The notes under the pieces: model-generated | Databases searched by the model: none | Told to the model about the DNA's origin: nothing | What the model saw: the letters and a program-made list of their open reading frames with translations, nothing else | Shown here: piece by piece, positions 8,868 to 18,444 of the stretch | Layout of the letters: each line of letters opens with the position of its first letter | Position numbering within the stretch: the first letter of the stretch is position 1 | Made by a program: the position numbers and the translations under genes | Assembly: GCA_044375975.1 (NCBI GenBank) | Contig: JBILLQ010000001.1 | Span: forward strand, 62,001 to 126,000 | DNA length: 64,000 bases | Direction: 5' to 3' | From: UBA5018 sp044375975 | Lineage (GTDB): Bacteria; Cyanobacteriota; Cyanobacteriia; PCC-6307; Cyanobiaceae

Positions 8868-10685
8868 ATGAGTGCTTTTCTAGAGGTCGCTGCCCATCCA
8901 GACGCCGCGATCACCCTAGGGGTGTTTGCCGGATCCATCGCCCTGTTTGTGGGCGGCTGGCTGCCGCCGGAGGTCACGGGCCTGCTGGCGGCGGCGCTGC
9001 TTGTGGTGTTTAAGGTGCTCAAACCCGATGAGGCGGCCCAGGGCTTTGGCAGCCCAGCTCTAATCACATTGATGGGTCTGTTTGCCGTGTCTGCAGGCCT
9101 GTTTCGCAGCGGCGGCGTGGATCGCCTGCGAGCCTTGATTGCCTCCGATGCCATCCGCAGCCCAAGACGCCTAATCATGCTGATGGTGGGGGTGGTGGCC
9201 CCGATTTCTGGGTTTATTCCCAATACCCCAATCGTTGCCACGCTGCTGCCGGTACTGGAGAACTGGTGTCAACGGCGGCGCATTTCCCCCTCGCGCGTGA
9301 TGCTGCCCATGTCGTTTGCGGTGGTGATCGGCGGCACTATTTCGCTACTCGGAACATCCACAAACCTATTGGCCAGCGAAGTAAGCAAAAAACTAGGTTT
9401 CGGAGCAATTGACTTATTCGATTTCACCGCCATTGGCATCCCGCTTTGGCTGTTTGGTGGTCTCTACTTAATCTGGGCATCCGATCGTTTACTGCCGGAT
9501 CGTGGTCTTTCCAGCAATGATCTGCTCTCCGATCTCACCAATGGTGGCTACTTCACCGACGTATTGATCCCTGAAGGTTCAGAACTAATTGGCAAGTCGC
9601 TGCACAATAGTCGTCTACAACGCCGCTTTGACGTGGACGTGTTGGAGCTGCATCGGGGTGATCAGAGTTTTAATGCTCCCTTTGCAGACCTGCAGCTGCT
9701 AGCCGGCGATCGGCTGCTATTGCGCTGCCAGCGCCAGGACCTGCTGCGGCTGCAGCAGGAACAAACCGTCACCTTGGCACCGGTGGGGGATTCGGAAACA
9801 GACCTGGCAGAGTTAAATAATGTTAAATCCAGTCAGCGCCTGGTGGAGGTGCTGCTTCCAGGAGGCTCCAGCCTTCATGGCAGTTCCGTGCGGGATTTGC
9901 GCTTTCGCCAGCGTTACAACGCCACCCTGCTAGCGGTGCGGCGGGGCAGGCAGGTACTTAGGGATCTGCTGGGCAAGGTGGTTTTGCAGGCCGGTGACGT
10001 ATTGCTGTTGCAGGCGCCCATAGATGCAATTCGGGGCCTGCAGGACAGCAGCGATCTGGTGCTGCTCGACGAACTGGAGAAAGACTTACCCACCACCAAT
10101 CGCAAGTGGGTGGCAATGGTTCTGGCCTCGCTGGTGGTGTTGCTGCCGATGTTCAAGCTGATGAATGTGATGGCTGCGGTGTTGCTGTCGGTGGTGGCGA
10201 TGGTGGCCACCGGGTGCCTGCGCCCGGGCGAGCTGCAACGCTCCATCCGTTGGGACGTAATCCTGCTACTGGGCTCCCTGTCTTGCTTCAGCGTGGCGAT
10301 GCAGAACACGGGTCTAGCCACTGCCATGGCCAAGGATCTGTTGCAATCCCTAGATGGCTGGTCTGCCTATGGCGTGCTGGCGGTGGTGTTTCTTCTGGCC
10401 CAGGTATTCACCGAGACCCTCAGCAACGGCGCCACCGTGGTGCTACTGACGCCGATCGCCACGGAACTGGCCAAGGGACTGAATTTACCCCCCTTAGCCT
10501 TCATCTACGCCATCCTGTTTGCCGCCAGCCAAAGCTTCCTCACACCGATTGGCTACCAATGCAACCTGATGGTGATGGGGCCTGGCCGCTACCGCTTTTT
10601 GGACATGACCCGCTATGGCGCTCCGCTCACCTTCGGGTTGACGCTGTTGGTTCCCTGGTTGATCTGCCGCCATTTCAGCCTTTGA
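8868..10685 (+). CDS. SLC13/DASS-family anion permease with two RCK_C domains
   Basis: About 605 residues. The N- and C-terminal thirds are membrane-spanning and carry permease motifs such as GFIPNTPIVATLLPVL and GGTISLLGTSTNLLAS near residues 120-170. Between them are two cytosolic TrkA-C/RCK_C domains (around YFTDVLIPEGSELIGKSL and RLVEVLLPGGSSLHGSSV). This architecture occurs in cyanobacterial Na-coupled sulfate or dicarboxylate transporters. Substrate is not determined. The ATG at 8868 is preferred over an in-frame TTG at 8853. Confidence 0.88.
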   Translation: MSAFLEVAAHPDAAITLGVFAGSIALFVGGWLPPEVTGLLAAALLVVFKVLKPDEAAQGFGSPALITLMGLFAVSAGLFRSGGVDRLRALIASDAIRSPRRLIMLMVGVVAPISGFIPNTPIVATLLPVLENWCQRRRISPSRVMLPMSFAVVIGGTISLLGTSTNLLASEVSKKLGFGAIDLFDFTAIGIPLWLFGGLYLIWASDRLLPDRGLSSNDLLSDLTNGGYFTDVLIPEGSELIGKSLHNSRLQRRFDVDVLELHRGDQSFNAPFADLQLLAGDRLLLRCQRQDLLRLQQEQTVTLAPVGDSETDLAELNNVKSSQRLVEVLLPGGSSLHGSSVRDLRFRQRYNATLLAVRRGRQVLRDLLGKVVLQAGDVLLLQAPIDAIRGLQDSSDLVLLDELEKDLPTTNRKWVAMVLASLVVLLPMFKLMNVMAAVLLSVVAMVATGCLRPGELQRSIRWDVILLLGSLSCFSVAMQNTGLATAMAKDLLQSLDGWSAYGVLAVVFLLAQVFTETLSNGATVVLLTPIATELAKGLNLPPLAFIYAILFAASQSFLTPIGYQCNLMVMGPGRYRFLDMTRYGAPLTFGLTLLVPWLICRHFSL

Positions 10686-10701
10686 AGCTGCTGGGCAAAC
10701 G

Positions 10702-10715
10702 GTTGCATTGGATAC
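10702..10715 (+). promoter_or_regulatory. Candidate NtcA-binding site upstream of amt
   Basis: GTT-N8-TAC matches the NtcA consensus GTA-N8-TAC with one mismatch, and a -10-like TATAAG lies at 10743-10748, 21 bp before the amt ATG. NtcA activates nitrogen-stress genes including amt. The spacing to the -10-like box is about five bases longer than in classical NtcA promoters, so this is only a candidate. Confidence 0.35.
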
Positions 10716-10768
10716 ATGAGGTTTGCCCACCCATGTTGAAAGTATAAGCGTGTTGCTTTCTGCAAAGC

Positions 10769-12220
10769 ATGATTTCAAATCCCCGGCAGGGGGGAGGCCC
10801 ATCGGCCCTTGCCACCTTCGATCGTTTCCGCCAGGGAGTTCTGGCTGGCGTACAGCAACCCCAACTCAAGCGCTACGGGGTGCTGCTGCTCGCCGCCGGC
10901 GCAGGCCTGCTGCCCTTGATGGCGGGCTCCGCCAATGCGGCGCTGCAAAAGGTGCCCACCGATGGCGCCGACACCCTGTTGATGTTGATGGGTTCTGCCC
11001 TGGTGCTGCTGATGACGCCGGGTCTGGCGTTCTTCTACGGCGGGTTCACCAGGGCTAAGAATGTGCTCAACACGATGATGATGAGCTTTTTCCTGATGGG
11101 ACTCATCGGGGTTGTATGGGTGGTTATCGGTTATTCCCTCTCGTTTGACACAGGTTTCGGCAGCCCCTTTATCGGTGGCCTGGGTCAGATGTGGCTTAAC
11201 GGCGTTGGTGGCCCCCTCGGGGATGCTCCTCTAGCCGATGGATTTGCGATCTCGGGATCTTCCTTTGCCCTATTTCAGGGCATGTTTGCCATTATCACCC
11301 CGGCACTTATATCCGGAGCGTTGGTTGAGAGAATCAACTTCAAGGCTTGGTTCTGGTTTTCACTACTATGGAGTATTTTCATCTACTGTCCCATGGCCAA
11401 GATGGTCTGGGGTGGTGGCTACATAGGTCCTTTCGGGGAGCTGGGGGTAATTGACTTCGCTGGCGGCACAGTGGTTCACATAGCTGCCGGTGTAGCAGCT
11501 TTGGTGTCGGCGGCCATCGTTGGTCCCCGCAGCACCTATCCCGATCAGCTGCGTCCACCCCATAACGTACCTTTCATTTTGTTGGGTGCTGGCCTGCTCT
11601 GGTTTGGCTGGTTTGGCTTCAATGGCGCCAGCTATTTCGCGGCAAAGGGTGCCGGTTTCTCCTTCATGGCCACCAGCGTGGCCGCATCGATGGCGATGCT
11701 CACCTGGTGCCTGATTGAATGGTTCCGCGATGGCAAACCCACCGCCGTGGGTGCAGCCACTGGCGCTGTGGCTGGCCTGGTGGGCATTACCCCTGCCGCT
11801 GGCTTTGTATACATGCCCCAGGCGATCATTATTGGCGCTGTTGTGGCAATTAGCTGCTATCTCGCTGTACAAGTGAAGGCAGCGATCAAATTTGACGACT
11901 CCCTCGATGCATTTATGGTGCACGGCGTGGGTGGCACCATCGGTGCCCTGCTAACTGGCTTGTTGGCGGTGCCAGCCTTGGTACCTGCGGATTATTTCCC
12001 TAAGTCGGCTGAAATCCTCGCCAGCAGCGGCAATCTGGGTCTTTTCATCGCCCATTGCAAGGCAGTTTTGATCTCCTATGGCTTTGTCGGCCTCGGCACC
12101 GCTGTGATTCTCTGGATCCTTGGCGCCACCATCGGCCTGCGGGTTTCCCCCCAAGACGAGAGCCGCGGTCTGGACTATGTCGCCCATGGAGAAGAGGCCT
12201 ACGATCCTATGAACAGCTGA
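10769..12220 (+). CDS. amt1: Ammonium transporter Amt
   Basis: This 483-residue protein has an N-terminal signal-like segment ending near NAALQK and about eleven hydrophobic helices. It shows Amt family motifs DTLLMLMGSALVLLMTPGLAFFYGG, then FIYCPMAKMVWG, then DFAGGTVVHIAAG, and the pore histidine region FMVHGVGGTIGALLTGLLA. It imports ammonium across the plasma membrane. A PII-family gene follows seven bases after the stop, an amtB-glnK-like arrangement implying direct post-translational control by the PII protein. Confidence 0.96.
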   Translation: MISNPRQGGGPSALATFDRFRQGVLAGVQQPQLKRYGVLLLAAGAGLLPLMAGSANAALQKVPTDGADTLLMLMGSALVLLMTPGLAFFYGGFTRAKNVLNTMMMSFFLMGLIGVVWVVIGYSLSFDTGFGSPFIGGLGQMWLNGVGGPLGDAPLADGFAISGSSFALFQGMFAIITPALISGALVERINFKAWFWFSLLWSIFIYCPMAKMVWGGGYIGPFGELGVIDFAGGTVVHIAAGVAALVSAAIVGPRSTYPDQLRPPHNVPFILLGAGLLWFGWFGFNGASYFAAKGAGFSFMATSVAASMAMLTWCLIEWFRDGKPTAVGAATGAVAGLVGITPAAGFVYMPQAIIIGAVVAISCYLAVQVKAAIKFDDSLDAFMVHGVGGTIGALLTGLLAVPALVPADYFPKSAEILASSGNLGLFIAHCKAVLISYGFVGLGTAVILWILGATIGLRVSPQDESRGLDYVAHGEEAYDPMNS

Positions 12221-12227
12221 TCCGGCC

Positions 12228-12566
12228 ATGAAACTGATTAAAGCGATTCTGCGTCCAGGCAAGCTGGATGAAGTTAAGAAGGCCTTGGTCGAGCTAGAGA
12301 TCGTCGGCATGACCGTCTTCGAGGTCCGGGGTTTCGGGCGTCAAAAGGGACAGGTGGAGCGCTACCGGGCCACTGAGTTCAAGGTGGATTTTCTGCCCAA
12401 GGTGATGGTGGAGGTGGTGGTGGACGATGCCAAGCTGGATGCCGCCCTGGCGACAATTCAGCAAGCTGCCCAAACCGGCGAGATCGGCGACGGAAAAATT
12501 TTCGTCCTGCCAGTGGAAAATGCCGTGAGGATCCGCACCGGCGAAACCGGCACTATCGCCGTCTAA
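12228..12566 (+). CDS. glnK: PII-family nitrogen regulatory protein linked to amt (GlnK-like)
   Basis: This 112-residue protein matches PII along its whole length: MKLIKAILRPGKLDEV, the T-loop GFGRQKGQVERYRATEF, then TGEIGDGKIFVLPVE and RIRTGE. PII trimers sense 2-oxoglutarate and ATP/ADP. Position 49, the phosphorylated serine of canonical cyanobacterial GlnB, is threonine, and position 51, tyrosine in GlnB and the uridylylation site in enteric PII, is phenylalanine. With its position just after amt, this suggests a GlnK-like paralogue that gates the ammonium channel. It could instead be the only PII of the genome, which the window cannot exclude. Confidence 0.9.
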   Translation: MKLIKAILRPGKLDEVKKALVELEIVGMTVFEVRGFGRQKGQVERYRATEFKVDFLPKVMVEVVVDDAKLDAALATIQQAAQTGEIGDGKIFVLPVENAVRIRTGETGTIAV

Positions 12567-12639
12567 GCCTGATCTGCCCTCATCGGAAATCCACAGCCAC
12601 TTAATCAGAGCTAGCTTAATCCACAGCTTTTCTAGCTGA

Positions 12640-12695
12640 TGCCAAGCCGCTCAAGCCCTAAATTGCTCAGCTAATTTTGGCTTAGTTTTTTTAAT
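12640..12695 (+). terminator. Weak terminator candidate after the PII gene
   Basis: AAATT GCTCAGCT AATTT can pair over five bases and is followed by GGCTTAG and a run of seven T. The stem is short, so the call rests mainly on the T run and its position after the amt-PII pair. Confidence 0.35.
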
Positions 12696-12740
12696 AAAAC
12701 TTTTCAATCATTTCAATCTCCGGCATTCGTCGAAGATTTT

Positions 12741-13910
12741 TTATGTGGATGGGTTCTGGCCCACTCTATTGAGCTGCATGATGCGCCGATCTAAAAGCAG
12801 TAGTCCCAGCACTGTGGTAACGGTAACCATCAGCACCAGTGCCGAAAACTCCACCCCATTGATCAAACCGGCAGAGAGGGCAGTAGTAGCGAACACCAGC
12901 CCCGGCAGTCCCCTGGGAATCAAGCCAAACACCACCAGCTGGCGATCTACGCCCCTAGCCCTGTCGGCGCCACTAACCCCCAGTCCACAGATCAGCTTGC
13001 TGAGCACACCTAGGCCCACCAGGGCCAGGGCCAACAGCCAGGCCTTGGGTTGCAGCAGCGTCTCCGCCGACAATCTCATGCCCACGCTGATGAAGTAAAG
13101 GGGCAAAAACACCTCCGAGAGCACCTCCAGCATCTGGCTCGCCTCACCATTTACCGGCACCAGCCTGTTGAGCAAAATCCCCCCCCAAAGCGCCCCCAGC
13201 AAGGAGGTGAATCCGGAGATCTCCCCCAGCCAGGCCGAGCCGATCAGCAGGATCAGAACCGTCAAAGCATCCAACCTCTGGCTAGGTCGCTGGCGGCCCC
13301 ACCAACCGCTCAACCAATAGCTCGCCGCTGCGGCTAACAGCCCCAGCCACAGGGATGGTCCAACCTGGCTGCCCTTGGCCAGGGAGGAGCCGCCACTGGC
13401 CATTGCCAGGCTGAGCAGGCCGATGGCGGGCAGGTCGTCCAGCACCGATACCGCCACCAACAATCGGCCTGAGGGGGTGCGCAGGGCTGAGCGCTGGCTC
13501 AGCAAGCGCAGGGTGACGCCGGTGCCGGTGGCGCTCAATACCGCTAGACACAACCAGGCGGTGGGCGCCGCCATGGCAAACCCATGGGTCAAGGGCCAGA
13601 AGGCCAGTAGCGGTGTGAGACAACTGAGACCCACCAGGCGCAGGATTGTGAAGGCGCTGGCAGAGAGCAGATCTGAGCGCACCTCCATGCCCACTTGAAA
13701 GAACAGCGTCAACACCCCCAGCTCGGTAAGGCCGCTCAGGGGGGCGATCGATGCGAATGGCAGCAGCGTGTTGCCCAGGGCAAAGCCCACCAACAGCTCC
13801 AACACGATCGCCGGCACTGCCCAGCGGGCCAGCCTGCCCGCCAACAATCTGGCGATCAGCAGCCCGATCATCAGGATCAACAGCGTGGTTAGCAGGGAGG
13901 GAACGCCCAA
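12741..13910 (-). CDS. CPA2-family cation:proton antiporter
   Basis: About 389 residues with 11-13 hydrophobic segments and the Na_H_Exchanger pattern. An early helix is followed by GLTELGVLTLFFQVGMEV near residue 60, LAVLSATGTGVTLRLLSQR near residue 120, and VSVLDDLPAI near residue 155, whose paired acids are the expected ion-binding residues. It lacks the cytosolic TrkA-N domain of KefB. It probably exchanges Na or K for protons. The gene is transcribed away from the APC permease, with 69 bp between the starts. Confidence 0.85.
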   Translation of the reverse strand: MGVPSLLTTLLILMIGLLIARLLAGRLARWAVPAIVLELLVGFALGNTLLPFASIAPLSGLTELGVLTLFFQVGMEVRSDLLSASAFTILRLVGLSCLTPLLAFWPLTHGFAMAAPTAWLCLAVLSATGTGVTLRLLSQRSALRTPSGRLLVAVSVLDDLPAIGLLSLAMASGGSSLAKGSQVGPSLWLGLLAAAASYWLSGWWGRQRPSQRLDALTVLILLIGSAWLGEISGFTSLLGALWGGILLNRLVPVNGEASQMLEVLSEVFLPLYFISVGMRLSAETLLQPKAWLLALALVGLGVLSKLICGLGVSGADRARGVDRQLVVFGLIPRGLPGLVFATTALSAGLINGVEFSALVLMVTVTTVLGLLLLDRRIMQLNRVGQNPST

Positions 13911-13979
13911 CTTTCAACAGCACTTCCTGGGGGGCCAGCCTAGGCAGGACTAGGGTTTGGCCAGTTTCAGCCTGCAGGT

Positions 13980-15869
13980 GTGCCGCGACCTTTTTCCGCC
14001 ATCAGCCAGCTGAGAAGAGTGCTGATCGGCGCCCCCCTGCCCACCAGCGCCCACGCCGAAGAGCGGTTCAACAACGCCGAAGCCCTAGCGATCCTCAGTT
14101 CCGATGCCCTCTCCTCTGTGGCCTATGCCACCCAGGAGATCGTGCTGGTGCTGGGCATGGCCGGAGCGGCTGCTTTGCAGTTCACCCTGCCGATCACAGG
14201 CCTGATCCTGGGCTTGATGGCGATCGTGGCCGTGAGCTATCGGCAAACAATCAAGGCCTACCCATTTGGCGGTGGTTCCTATCGGGTTTCCCAGGACAAC
14301 CTCGGCAAATTGCCTGGCCTGGTGGCGGGGGCATCCCTATCGATTGACTACGTGCTGACGGTGGCGGTGAGTGTGGCCGCCGGTATTGCCGCGCTCACCT
14401 CCTATTTTCCGATTCTGGAACCAGAACGGGTGTTGCTCTGCCTGGTAGCCATCGTCCTGGTGATGGTGGCCAACCTGCGGGGGGTGAGCTCCAGCGCCAA
14501 GCTACTCAGCGTGCCCACCTACCTATTTATGGTATTGGTGTTTACCCTGCTGATCGGCGGAGCCGTGAAAGCTGGCTTAGGTCAATTACCTGGCATTGAA
14601 TTAGCTCAGCAGCAGCAACTGCTGGATATAAATCATCAAGGGGAGCTCACGGCCCTGGGCCCTGTGCTGCTGATGAGAGCCTTCAGTTCAGGATGCGCTG
14701 CCCTCACCGGCATCGAGGCCATCAGTGACAGTGTTACCGCCTTCCGTCCCAGCGAGTGGCGCAATGCCCGGCGGGTGCTGGTGGTGATGGTAACGATGCT
14801 GGCGCTGATGTTCGGCGGTATCAGCGTGCTAGCCCAGCACACAGGGGTTGTATATGTGGAGAACGGCCCCACCCTCTTGTATCAGCTAGGTGAACAGGTT
14901 TTTGGCAATGGCCCGTTATTACTCTTCTTACAATTAGCCACGCTGCTGATTCTGTTGCTGGCCGCAAACACGGCCTATGCAGACTTTCCTCGTCTGGCGG
15001 CTTTCCTTGCCCAAGACGGCTTTCTGCCTCGCCAGTTGGCATCGATGGGCGATCGCCTGGTGTTTAGCAACGGCATTTTGGCCCTCAGTGGCCTGGCTGG
15101 CCTGTTGTTGATAATTTTTCAAGGCAGCGTAACCCGGCTAATCCCTCTATATGCGGTGGGGGTTTTCCTCAGCTTCAGCTTCTCCCAAGCCGGCATGGTT
15201 GTGCACTGGTGGAAACTGCGCCAGGAGAGCGGCAGTTGGCTGCCCCGCGCCCTGATCAATGGCTTAGGGGCCACGATCACGGCGATTGTTGGAGGGGTTC
15301 TTCTCTATAGCAAGTTCAGCCAGGGTGCCTGGCTGGTGGTGCTGGCCATCCCGCTGCTAGTAGCTGTCTACCTCAAGATCAAAAACCACTACAACTATGT
15401 GGCCAAGCGCCTGCGCATGGCCAGTGATGTACTGCTTAAGTTGCCCAATCGTCCTAAGGAAGGCGGTGCTCCCACCGTGGTGCTGGTGGGCCATCTGCAC
15501 CGGGGCAGCTTTGAAGCAATCCGTTTTGCCTCCACAATTGCCAGCGAACTGGTGGCTGTGCACGTAGAATTGAGCAGTGATCGTGGCGAGCGGTTCCGGG
15601 AGCAGTGGCAGCGCCAGGTGCCAGGCGTGCCGCTAGTGATTCTGGATTCTCCCTACCGCTCCTTGGTAGATCCGGTACTAAAATTTGTTGCAGACTTTGA
15701 AAAGCAACATCGCCCCAGCCGCGATCGCTTTTGCGTTATAGTATTGCCAATTTTCGTAACCCGTTATCGCTGGGAAAATTTATTGCACAACCAGAGTACT
15801 ATCTTTCTCCGCAATGCCCTGAGGGCGCAGGGCACTCGCGTGGTGACCACCGTGGGCTTCCATCTCTAA
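13980..15869 (+). CDS. APC-superfamily permease with C-terminal cytosolic domain
   Basis: This 629-residue protein begins at a GTG and contains RFNNAEALAILSSDALSSVAYATQEI and KAYPFGGGSYRVSQDNLG, typical of large APC-family amino-acid or cation permeases with about twelve membrane segments. After residue 480 a soluble part (TVVLVGHLHRGSFEAIRFASTI) resembles a universal-stress-like domain. Function is likely uptake of an amino acid or a related organic or inorganic ion; the substrate is unknown. No plus-strand terminator was seen in the 256 bp after it. Confidence 0.85.
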   Translation: MPRPFSAISQLRRVLIGAPLPTSAHAEERFNNAEALAILSSDALSSVAYATQEIVLVLGMAGAAALQFTLPITGLILGLMAIVAVSYRQTIKAYPFGGGSYRVSQDNLGKLPGLVAGASLSIDYVLTVAVSVAAGIAALTSYFPILEPERVLLCLVAIVLVMVANLRGVSSSAKLLSVPTYLFMVLVFTLLIGGAVKAGLGQLPGIELAQQQQLLDINHQGELTALGPVLLMRAFSSGCAALTGIEAISDSVTAFRPSEWRNARRVLVVMVTMLALMFGGISVLAQHTGVVYVENGPTLLYQLGEQVFGNGPLLLFLQLATLLILLLAANTAYADFPRLAAFLAQDGFLPRQLASMGDRLVFSNGILALSGLAGLLLIIFQGSVTRLIPLYAVGVFLSFSFSQAGMVVHWWKLRQESGSWLPRALINGLGATITAIVGGVLLYSKFSQGAWLVVLAIPLLVAVYLKIKNHYNYVAKRLRMASDVLLKLPNRPKEGGAPTVVLVGHLHRGSFEAIRFASTIASELVAVHVELSSDRGERFREQWQRQVPGVPLVILDSPYRSLVDPVLKFVADFEKQHRPSRDRFCVIVLPIFVTRYRWENLLHNQSTIFLRNALRAQGTRVVTTVGFHL

Positions 15870-16001
15870 GCAGTAGTCGAAAACCAAGCCCTGGCCTGTC
15901 GAGCAGGTCGGGCTAATTCGCCCAACCAAAACTTGTTCACCTCGTGGCCTGCTAAAAAAATCGCCTACCCAGAATATTAGTCATGGGAGATTATCGAAGC
16001 C

Positions 16002-16035
16002 CAAAAAAATGGCCAGCCAATACAAATTGGCTGGC
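16002..16035 (-). terminator. Rho-independent terminator of chlP
   Basis: On the minus strand GCCAGCCAA and TTGGCTGGC form a nine-base stem around TTTGTA, followed by ATTTTTTT. It lies about 90 bases after the chlP stop. Confidence 0.8.
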
Positions 16036-16125
16036 TGATAATTGGTCTTGCAGATCAGCAGCAACTAAGCCAACAATTGCCAGTCAGAGCTGCCGGGCCA
16101 ATTGTGTAGCGAGGCTCGCCAAGAT

Positions 16126-17553
16126 TTAGCCTACGGCGACTGGCTGTCTCTGTTCAGTGGACTGGCCATCAGCGGCAGCAACGGGGCTGGCGGTATCGCT
16201 GCTGGCTAACGCCTGCTCGGCAGCCGCAGCTTTCTTTTCCTTGGAGGCATTGATGCCACCACGGATGCTGCCGGCGGCCAGCATCTCTTCGGCCACGGCT
16301 TCAGTGCGGACCGCACTGGGCACTGGCCGATATCCCTGGGGTGCCAGGGCATGGCCACGGAGCACAGAGCCCAGGGTGAGTAGGGTTAGCTTGAGCTGCT
16401 GCCATGGATTCATTACGACAACACGCTTATAGAGATAGCTGTCGAAAGTAAGCTTTTGCACATCTTTGTCATCACACATCTCAACAAAAGCTTCGCGGGC
16501 CGCGTCATTTCTATAAAAAATATTTTGCAGAATTTCCAGCACTTTATAGGTAGCTCCATACTGCTTGTCCCAGATTTTCAGATAAACTTTAAGATCTTTT
16601 TCGCTGGGAATCGTGCTGCCATTGCTACTTGCCTTAACCACCTGCTCTGCGCACATGCGGCCACTTTTAGCGGCAAAATAAATACCTTCACCGGAGCTCT
16701 TGGTGACATAGCCAGCTGCATCACCCACCAGGGCCATCCGGCCAACGACGCGCCTGGGGCGGGGATGCTCAGGAATGGGGTGAGCCTCCACCTTGATCAC
16801 CTCGCCATTGAGCAGGCGCTTCTTAGCCCGCTCGCGGATGCCAACCTGCAAGCTCTTAATCAATGACTGATTTTCCTGCATGGTGCCTGTGCCGACGGCA
16901 ACATGGTCATACTTAGGGAAAACCCATGCATAAAAGTCTGGGGAAACATCGGTTCCCACGTACATCTCAGCCAAATTTTCATAATATTTCATCTCTTCCG
17001 GTGGCAACTTAATGCGCTCCTGGAAAGCGATCGCCACGTTGTAATCACCGGCATCCATTGCCTTCGCCACCCTGCTATTGGCACCATCGGCACCAATGAT
17101 TAGGTCTACCTCAAGAGACTTGGCTTCGCCAGTGGCGTCGCCAGCGGCATAGTCTGAATAGGTGAGTGTGTAGGGACCTTGGCGCTGGTTACCGGTCTCG
17201 ATCTTGGTAACAAGACCATTGATCAGATTGGCGCCAAGCTTAGCCGCACGATTACGCAGGTAGTCATCTAGTACTTCCCTGCGGCACATGCCAATGTATT
17301 CAGCCTGGTTATCCAGGTGAATATCCACCTCACGGTTAGAGGGCGAGATCATGCGCATGTTGCGCACCTTGCGGTCGATTATTTCCTCGGGAATCTCAAA
17401 CTCGCTCACCATGCATAGCGGAATGGCACCGCCGCAGGGTTTGGCGTTGTCGAGCTTGCGTTCGAACAGCCAGGTTTGGATACCGGCCTTGGCGAGTACT
17501 TCAGCGGCACAGGAGCCACTAGGACCGCCGCCCACCACTGCCACACGCAACAT
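16126..17553 (-). CDS. chlP: Geranylgeranyl diphosphate/chlorophyll reductase ChlP
   Basis: This 475-residue flavoprotein begins with the dinucleotide-binding motif VVGGGPSG and continues with KPCGGAIPLCMVSEFEIP, then IIGADGANS and LVGDAAGYVTKSSGEGIYFA, all diagnostic of ChlP/ChlI-type geranylgeranyl reductases. The enzyme uses NADPH to reduce the geranylgeranyl chain to phytyl for chlorophyll a, phylloquinone and tocopherol, at the thylakoid. The last 50 residues are an Ala-rich extension not seen in the catalytic core. It is a single gene with its own terminator. Confidence 0.97.
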   Translation of the reverse strand: MLRVAVVGGGPSGSCAAEVLAKAGIQTWLFERKLDNAKPCGGAIPLCMVSEFEIPEEIIDRKVRNMRMISPSNREVDIHLDNQAEYIGMCRREVLDDYLRNRAAKLGANLINGLVTKIETGNQRQGPYTLTYSDYAAGDATGEAKSLEVDLIIGADGANSRVAKAMDAGDYNVAIAFQERIKLPPEEMKYYENLAEMYVGTDVSPDFYAWVFPKYDHVAVGTGTMQENQSLIKSLQVGIRERAKKRLLNGEVIKVEAHPIPEHPRPRRVVGRMALVGDAAGYVTKSSGEGIYFAAKSGRMCAEQVVKASSNGSTIPSEKDLKVYLKIWDKQYGATYKVLEILQNIFYRNDAAREAFVEMCDDKDVQKLTFDSYLYKRVVVMNPWQQLKLTLLTLGSVLRGHALAPQGYRPVPSAVRTEAVAEEMLAAGSIRGGINASKEKKAAAAEQALASSDTASPVAAADGQSTEQRQPVAVG

Positions 17554-17730
17554 CGGAAAATCGCTCCGCCAAGGAAGTACGTAACCTGGAAGCTAACACC
17601 ACTGCCAGGGCAGCCGAGGCTCCTTAACAATGGCGGTCTAATACCCCCCAATCCGCCCCCTAACCGTTCCCGCCTAAAGCCGGCCTCCTAGGATCGCCAT
17701 CTCCCATGGATCCGGAGCCGGGCAGCCGAG

Positions 17731-18444
17731 GTGATCGTCGACGACATCCCGGTGGCCCGTCGCAGCAAGCCGCCGAAGCGGCCCCAGAGCCGCCTTTCCG
17801 CCTTGATCAGGCTCAGCTCCCTGGGCCTGCTGCTGTCGCTGGTAGCCCTGGCCTTGATCTTCCCCAGCCCCCTGCGGCGCTTGCTGGCGTCACCTCCGGT
17901 GACCGGCATCGCCGACCGCCCAGGCCCCGATGGTCGCCTGCTGGGTCATTTCCCTTACCCGGAGCTGAATCGGGCTGAACTGGTGACCGTGGCCCCTGGC
18001 CAGCAGCTGCAGCGCGATGCCGCAGACGCCCTGCTGGCCATGCAAAACGCCGCCCTCGCCGATGGCGTCGATCTCGTGATACTCAGTGGCTTCCGCTCCT
18101 TGGCTGAACAAAAGGCCCTGTTTTTCGACGTGAAGGCCGAGCGCAACCAGAGCGCCAGCGAAAGGGCCAAGGTGAGTGCGCCCCCCGGCTACTCGGAGCA
18201 CAGCACCGGCTATGCGGTGGACCTGGGGGACGCGGCCGCCCCTGGCAGCAACCTCTCCCAGGATTTTGAGACCACGGCGGCCTTCGCCTGGCTGCGCCAG
18301 AACGCCCGTAAATATCAATTCACGATCTCCTTTACAAAAGGAAATGCTCAGGGGGTGAATTACGAGCCCTGGCACTGGCGCTTTGAGGGCACTGCCAAGG
18401 CCCTGCGAATGTTTGAGCCCGCCGATCGGCTGCAGCGCCAATGA
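17731..18444 (+). CDS. M15-family D-alanyl-D-alanine carboxypeptidase (VanY-like)
   Basis: This 237-residue protein has one N-terminal membrane anchor at about residues 28-50, then a VanY domain with zinc-site motifs GYSEHSTGYAVDLGD and NYEPWHWRFEG. It should trim the terminal D-alanine of peptidoglycan in the periplasm. Translation starts at a GTG at 17731. The stop overlaps the start of the U32 gene (ATGA), so the two are probably translated together although they have no obvious shared role. Confidence 0.9.
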   Translation: MIVDDIPVARRSKPPKRPQSRLSALIRLSSLGLLLSLVALALIFPSPLRRLLASPPVTGIADRPGPDGRLLGHFPYPELNRAELVTVAPGQQLQRDAADALLAMQNAALADGVDLVILSGFRSLAEQKALFFDVKAERNQSASERAKVSAPPGYSEHSTGYAVDLGDAAAPGSNLSQDFETTAAFAWLRQNARKYQFTISFTKGNAQGVNYEPWHWRFEGTAKALRMFEPADRLQRQ

